64,000 nt of DNA from positions 11,664 through 75,663 of the forward strand of contig CABMPD010000014.1 of assembly GCA_902388455.1 (NCBI GenBank). The letters are read 5' to 3'. The notes under the pieces were generated by a model that saw nothing but the letters and a program-made list of their open reading frames with translations, had not been told where the DNA came from and searched no databases. Positions 62,149 through 64,000 of this stretch are shown piece after piece; positions within the stretch are counted from its first letter, which is position 1, and every line of letters begins with the position of its first letter. Source of the DNA: an uncultured Alistipes sp. (GTDB lineage: Bacteria > Bacteroidota > Bacteroidia > Bacteroidales > UBA932). The position numbers and the translations under genes were made by a program.

Positions 62149-63702
62149 ATGGAAAGAAACCTGATAATAGATGTTAGACTAAAGGAGACTGTGATAGCCC
62201 TTCTCGAAGATCACCGGCTGGTGGAACTCAACAAGGAGGACAATACCGAGAGGGCTTTTTCTTTGAGAGATGTGTACTTGGGGAAGGTCAAGAAGCTCAT
62301 TCCTACCCTGAATGCGGCTTTCGTGGACATCGGAGACAAGAAAGACGCTTTCGTCCATTATCTGGATCTCGGCCTCAATTTCAAAGCATTCGACAATTTT
62401 GTCAAGCAGATTAATCCAAATAAGGATTTTAAACAATTTTTTTCCTCCATGGATATCAGTCATATCCTGGAGAAGGAAGGGAAGATAGAAAACGTACTTA
62501 AGCCCGGACAGCCGATAGTCGTCCAGATTGTAAAGGAGCCTATTTCTACCAAGGGCTCACGGCTTACCGGTGAGATTTCAATTGCGGGACGCAACATAGT
62601 CCTGCTTCCCTTCGGAGACAAGATAAGCGTTTCGCAGAAGATATCCTCCAAGGAGGAGAAGAAACGCCTCGAGCGCCTGCTTTACAGCATACTGCCGACA
62701 AATTACGGTGCCATTATCCGTACTGCAGCCGAGGGTAAGAATGCCGCAGTCCTGGATGCGGAGCTCCGCCTCCTGGTCCGCAAGTGGGAGGAGTCCTGGC
62801 CCAAAATGGCGACCAGGAAGATGCCTCAGCTTCTCTTCAAGGAGAACAGTAAGACTACCACGATCCTGAGGGATCTGTTAAATGATACATTCACTAATAT
62901 TTATGTGAATGATGAGACTGTCTACCATGAAGTGCGGGAGTATATATCCACTATACTTCCGGACCATGAGAAGATAGTTAAGCTGTATAAGGGACATGAG
63001 CCTATCATGGACCATTTTGATGTCACCAGGCAGATAAAGTCCTCGTTCGGAAAGGTCGTGCCTATGCGTCAGGGTGCCTATCTGGTGATAGAGCATACTG
63101 AGGCCATGCATGTTGTGGATGTAAACAGCGGCACACGAGTCAAGACAGGCAAGGACCAGGAACAGAATGCATTTGATGTCAATTGCGTCGCCGCGGAGGA
63201 GATAGCCCGTCAGCTCAAGCTCCGGGACATGGGCGGTATTATAATAGTGGACTTCATAGATATGGACCTGGGGGAGCATAAGAATGCCCTGCATAAGAAG
63301 ATGCAGGAACTTATGGCCTCGGACAGGGCCAAGCACAACATTCTTCCGCTGACGAAGTTCGGTCTTATGCAGATTACTCGTCAGAGGGTGCGTCCCGCTA
63401 CGGAGATAGAGACCGCAGAGACCTGTCCGGCCTGCGGCGGTACCGGGAAGATAACGTCCAGTATTCTTATAGATGAGAATATAGAGAGGCAGCTTGCCTT
63501 TTATGTAAAGGAGAAAGGTGTGAGATCGTTCCACCTTACCGTCAATCCTCTTGTGGAGGCCTACCTCACTAAGGGGATGTTCAGTTCCATCGTAAGGCGG
63601 TGGAAGAAAAAGTATGGAGTAGCCATAGTGGTGTCGGCTTCCGAGAATATGGCTATTCTGGATTTTGAGTGGGCAAAAAAAGATGGAGAGAAATTATCCT
63701 GA
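62149..63702 (+). CDS. rng: Ribonuclease G
   Basis: This 517-residue RNase E/G family enzyme matures 16S rRNA 5' ends and degrades mRNA. It has the S1 RNA-binding domain (VYLGKVKKLIPTLNAAFVDI), the 5'-sensor/RNase H-like region, the metal-binding aspartates in VVDVNSGTR and IVDFIDMD, and the zinc-link Cys pair CPACGGTG. There is no long RNase E C-terminal scaffold, so it is RNase G-like. The ATG follows a strong terminator by eight bases, so expression needs readthrough or a promoter inside it. Confidence 0.94.
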   Translation: MERNLIIDVRLKETVIALLEDHRLVELNKEDNTERAFSLRDVYLGKVKKLIPTLNAAFVDIGDKKDAFVHYLDLGLNFKAFDNFVKQINPNKDFKQFFSSMDISHILEKEGKIENVLKPGQPIVVQIVKEPISTKGSRLTGEISIAGRNIVLLPFGDKISVSQKISSKEEKKRLERLLYSILPTNYGAIIRTAAEGKNAAVLDAELRLLVRKWEESWPKMATRKMPQLLFKENSKTTTILRDLLNDTFTNIYVNDETVYHEVREYISTILPDHEKIVKLYKGHEPIMDHFDVTRQIKSSFGKVVPMRQGAYLVIEHTEAMHVVDVNSGTRVKTGKDQEQNAFDVNCVAAEEIARQLKLRDMGGIIIVDFIDMDLGEHKNALHKKMQELMASDRAKHNILPLTKFGLMQITRQRVRPATEIETAETCPACGGTGKITSSILIDENIERQLAFYVKEKGVRSFHLTVNPLVEAYLTKGMFSSIVRRWKKKYGVAIVVSASENMAILDFEWAKKDGEKLS

Positions 63703-63758
63703 TAATCAGCGATTTTAAAATTTTATTAAAAAATTTTTAAAAAAAAGTTGCAAAAAAA

Positions 63759-63790
63759 TTTGGAGGATTAAAAAAGTCGCCATATCTTTG
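63759..63790 (+). promoter_or_regulatory. Ribosomal RNA operon promoter
   Basis: TTTG (63759-63762) and TATCTTTG (63783-63790) are spaced by 20 bases in a very A/T-rich stretch with A- and T-tracts upstream, as in strong rRNA promoters. A boxA-like TTTCTTTGAAATT occurs near 63924 in the 180-base leader. Confidence 0.85.
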
Positions 63791-63973
63791 CACCCGCTTT
63801 CGAAAAGGAAACACGATGAAGACTGAATGACGAGAGAGTGAGAGTGTGACACGGAAGCCTAAAAGTTGATTGAAATATTGAAGAACAAGTACAAGCAAAG
63901 TACCAAGAAAAGAGTAGCGTTAGTTTCTTTGAAATTAAGGTGATACAGGACAAGCTTAGATATATAGAACATA

Positions 63974-64000
63974 TACAATGAAGAGTTTGATCCTGGCTCA
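63974..64000 (+). rRNA. 16S ribosomal RNA gene, 5' end (partial)
   Basis: The window ends with AATGAAGAGTTTGATCCTGG CTCA, the universal 5' end of bacterial 16S rRNA. The gene continues outside the window. Confidence 0.95.

Overview
The window reads as a chromosomal segment of an anaerobic member of the Bacteroidales (Bacteroidota), moderately GC-rich, possibly Rikenellaceae-like; the exact genus cannot be fixed from sequence alone. The grounds are the many upstream boxes of the Bacteroidota form TTTG-N19/20-TAnnTTTG, the near absence of Shine-Dalgarno sequences, families typical of the phylum (DUF4290, DUF4252, DUF3857, BACON and Big2 lipoproteins, LytS/LytTR pairs, the 29-residue mS38-like protein), and strictly anaerobic metabolism (electron-bifurcating [FeFe]-hydrogenase, rubredoxin, CoA-transferase).

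Layout. 0-2.3 kb: a graveyard of toxin-antitoxin-like genes (AbiEii-like tail, truncated RelE/ParE toxin, frameshifted MNT nucleotidyltransferase, HEPN remnant) around an intact DegT-type sugar aminotransferase. 2.3-3.5 kb: FrhB-like iron-sulfur protein. 3.5-7.2 kb: complete riboflavin operon ribD-ribE-ribBA-ribH behind an FMN riboswitch with a visible terminator and a possible antiterminator pairing. 7.2-7.7 kb: a dense cluster of palindromic repeats. 7.7-16 kb: mostly minus-strand metabolism (GH20 hexosaminidase, Bcp peroxiredoxin, malic enzyme MaeB, phosphoesterase, initiator tRNA, hisS), then convergent rfbC/rfbD. 17-23.4 kb: DUF4290, ftsK, LolA-like, Nudix, rubredoxin, enolase. 23.4-38 kb is accessory: a LytS/LytTR two-component pair, Big2 and BACON/LRR surface lipoproteins, a CoA-transferase, an ECF sigma/anti-sigma operon with a DUF4252 and a barrel protein, and a small island of WYL regulator, ATPase/nuclease and an intact RelE-type toxin-antitoxin pair. 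37.8-41 kb: phosphatase, exonuclease, MazG, TcdA.

41-53 kb is the most interesting part. Two DUF3857 exported proteins run with 1-34 bp gaps or short overlaps into a regulatory-looking cassette (DRTGG protein, HATPase, divergent [FeFe]-hydrogenase-like protein, second DRTGG protein, PHP phosphoesterase, second HATPase). An internal promoter follows, then the hydrogenase itself: a free thioredoxin-like [2Fe-2S] protein, HydB, HydA and HydC. A natural reading is that HydABC balances NADH/ferredoxin and H2 while the upstream proteins sense or tune that state.

53-64 kb is housekeeping: prfA, ugd, LysE-type exporter, a double-thioredoxin exported protein, coaD, ung, lon, HU, the mS38-like ribosomal protein, RNase G, and finally an rRNA promoter and the first bases of a 16S rRNA gene. 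No insertion sequence, prophage or CRISPR array was seen.
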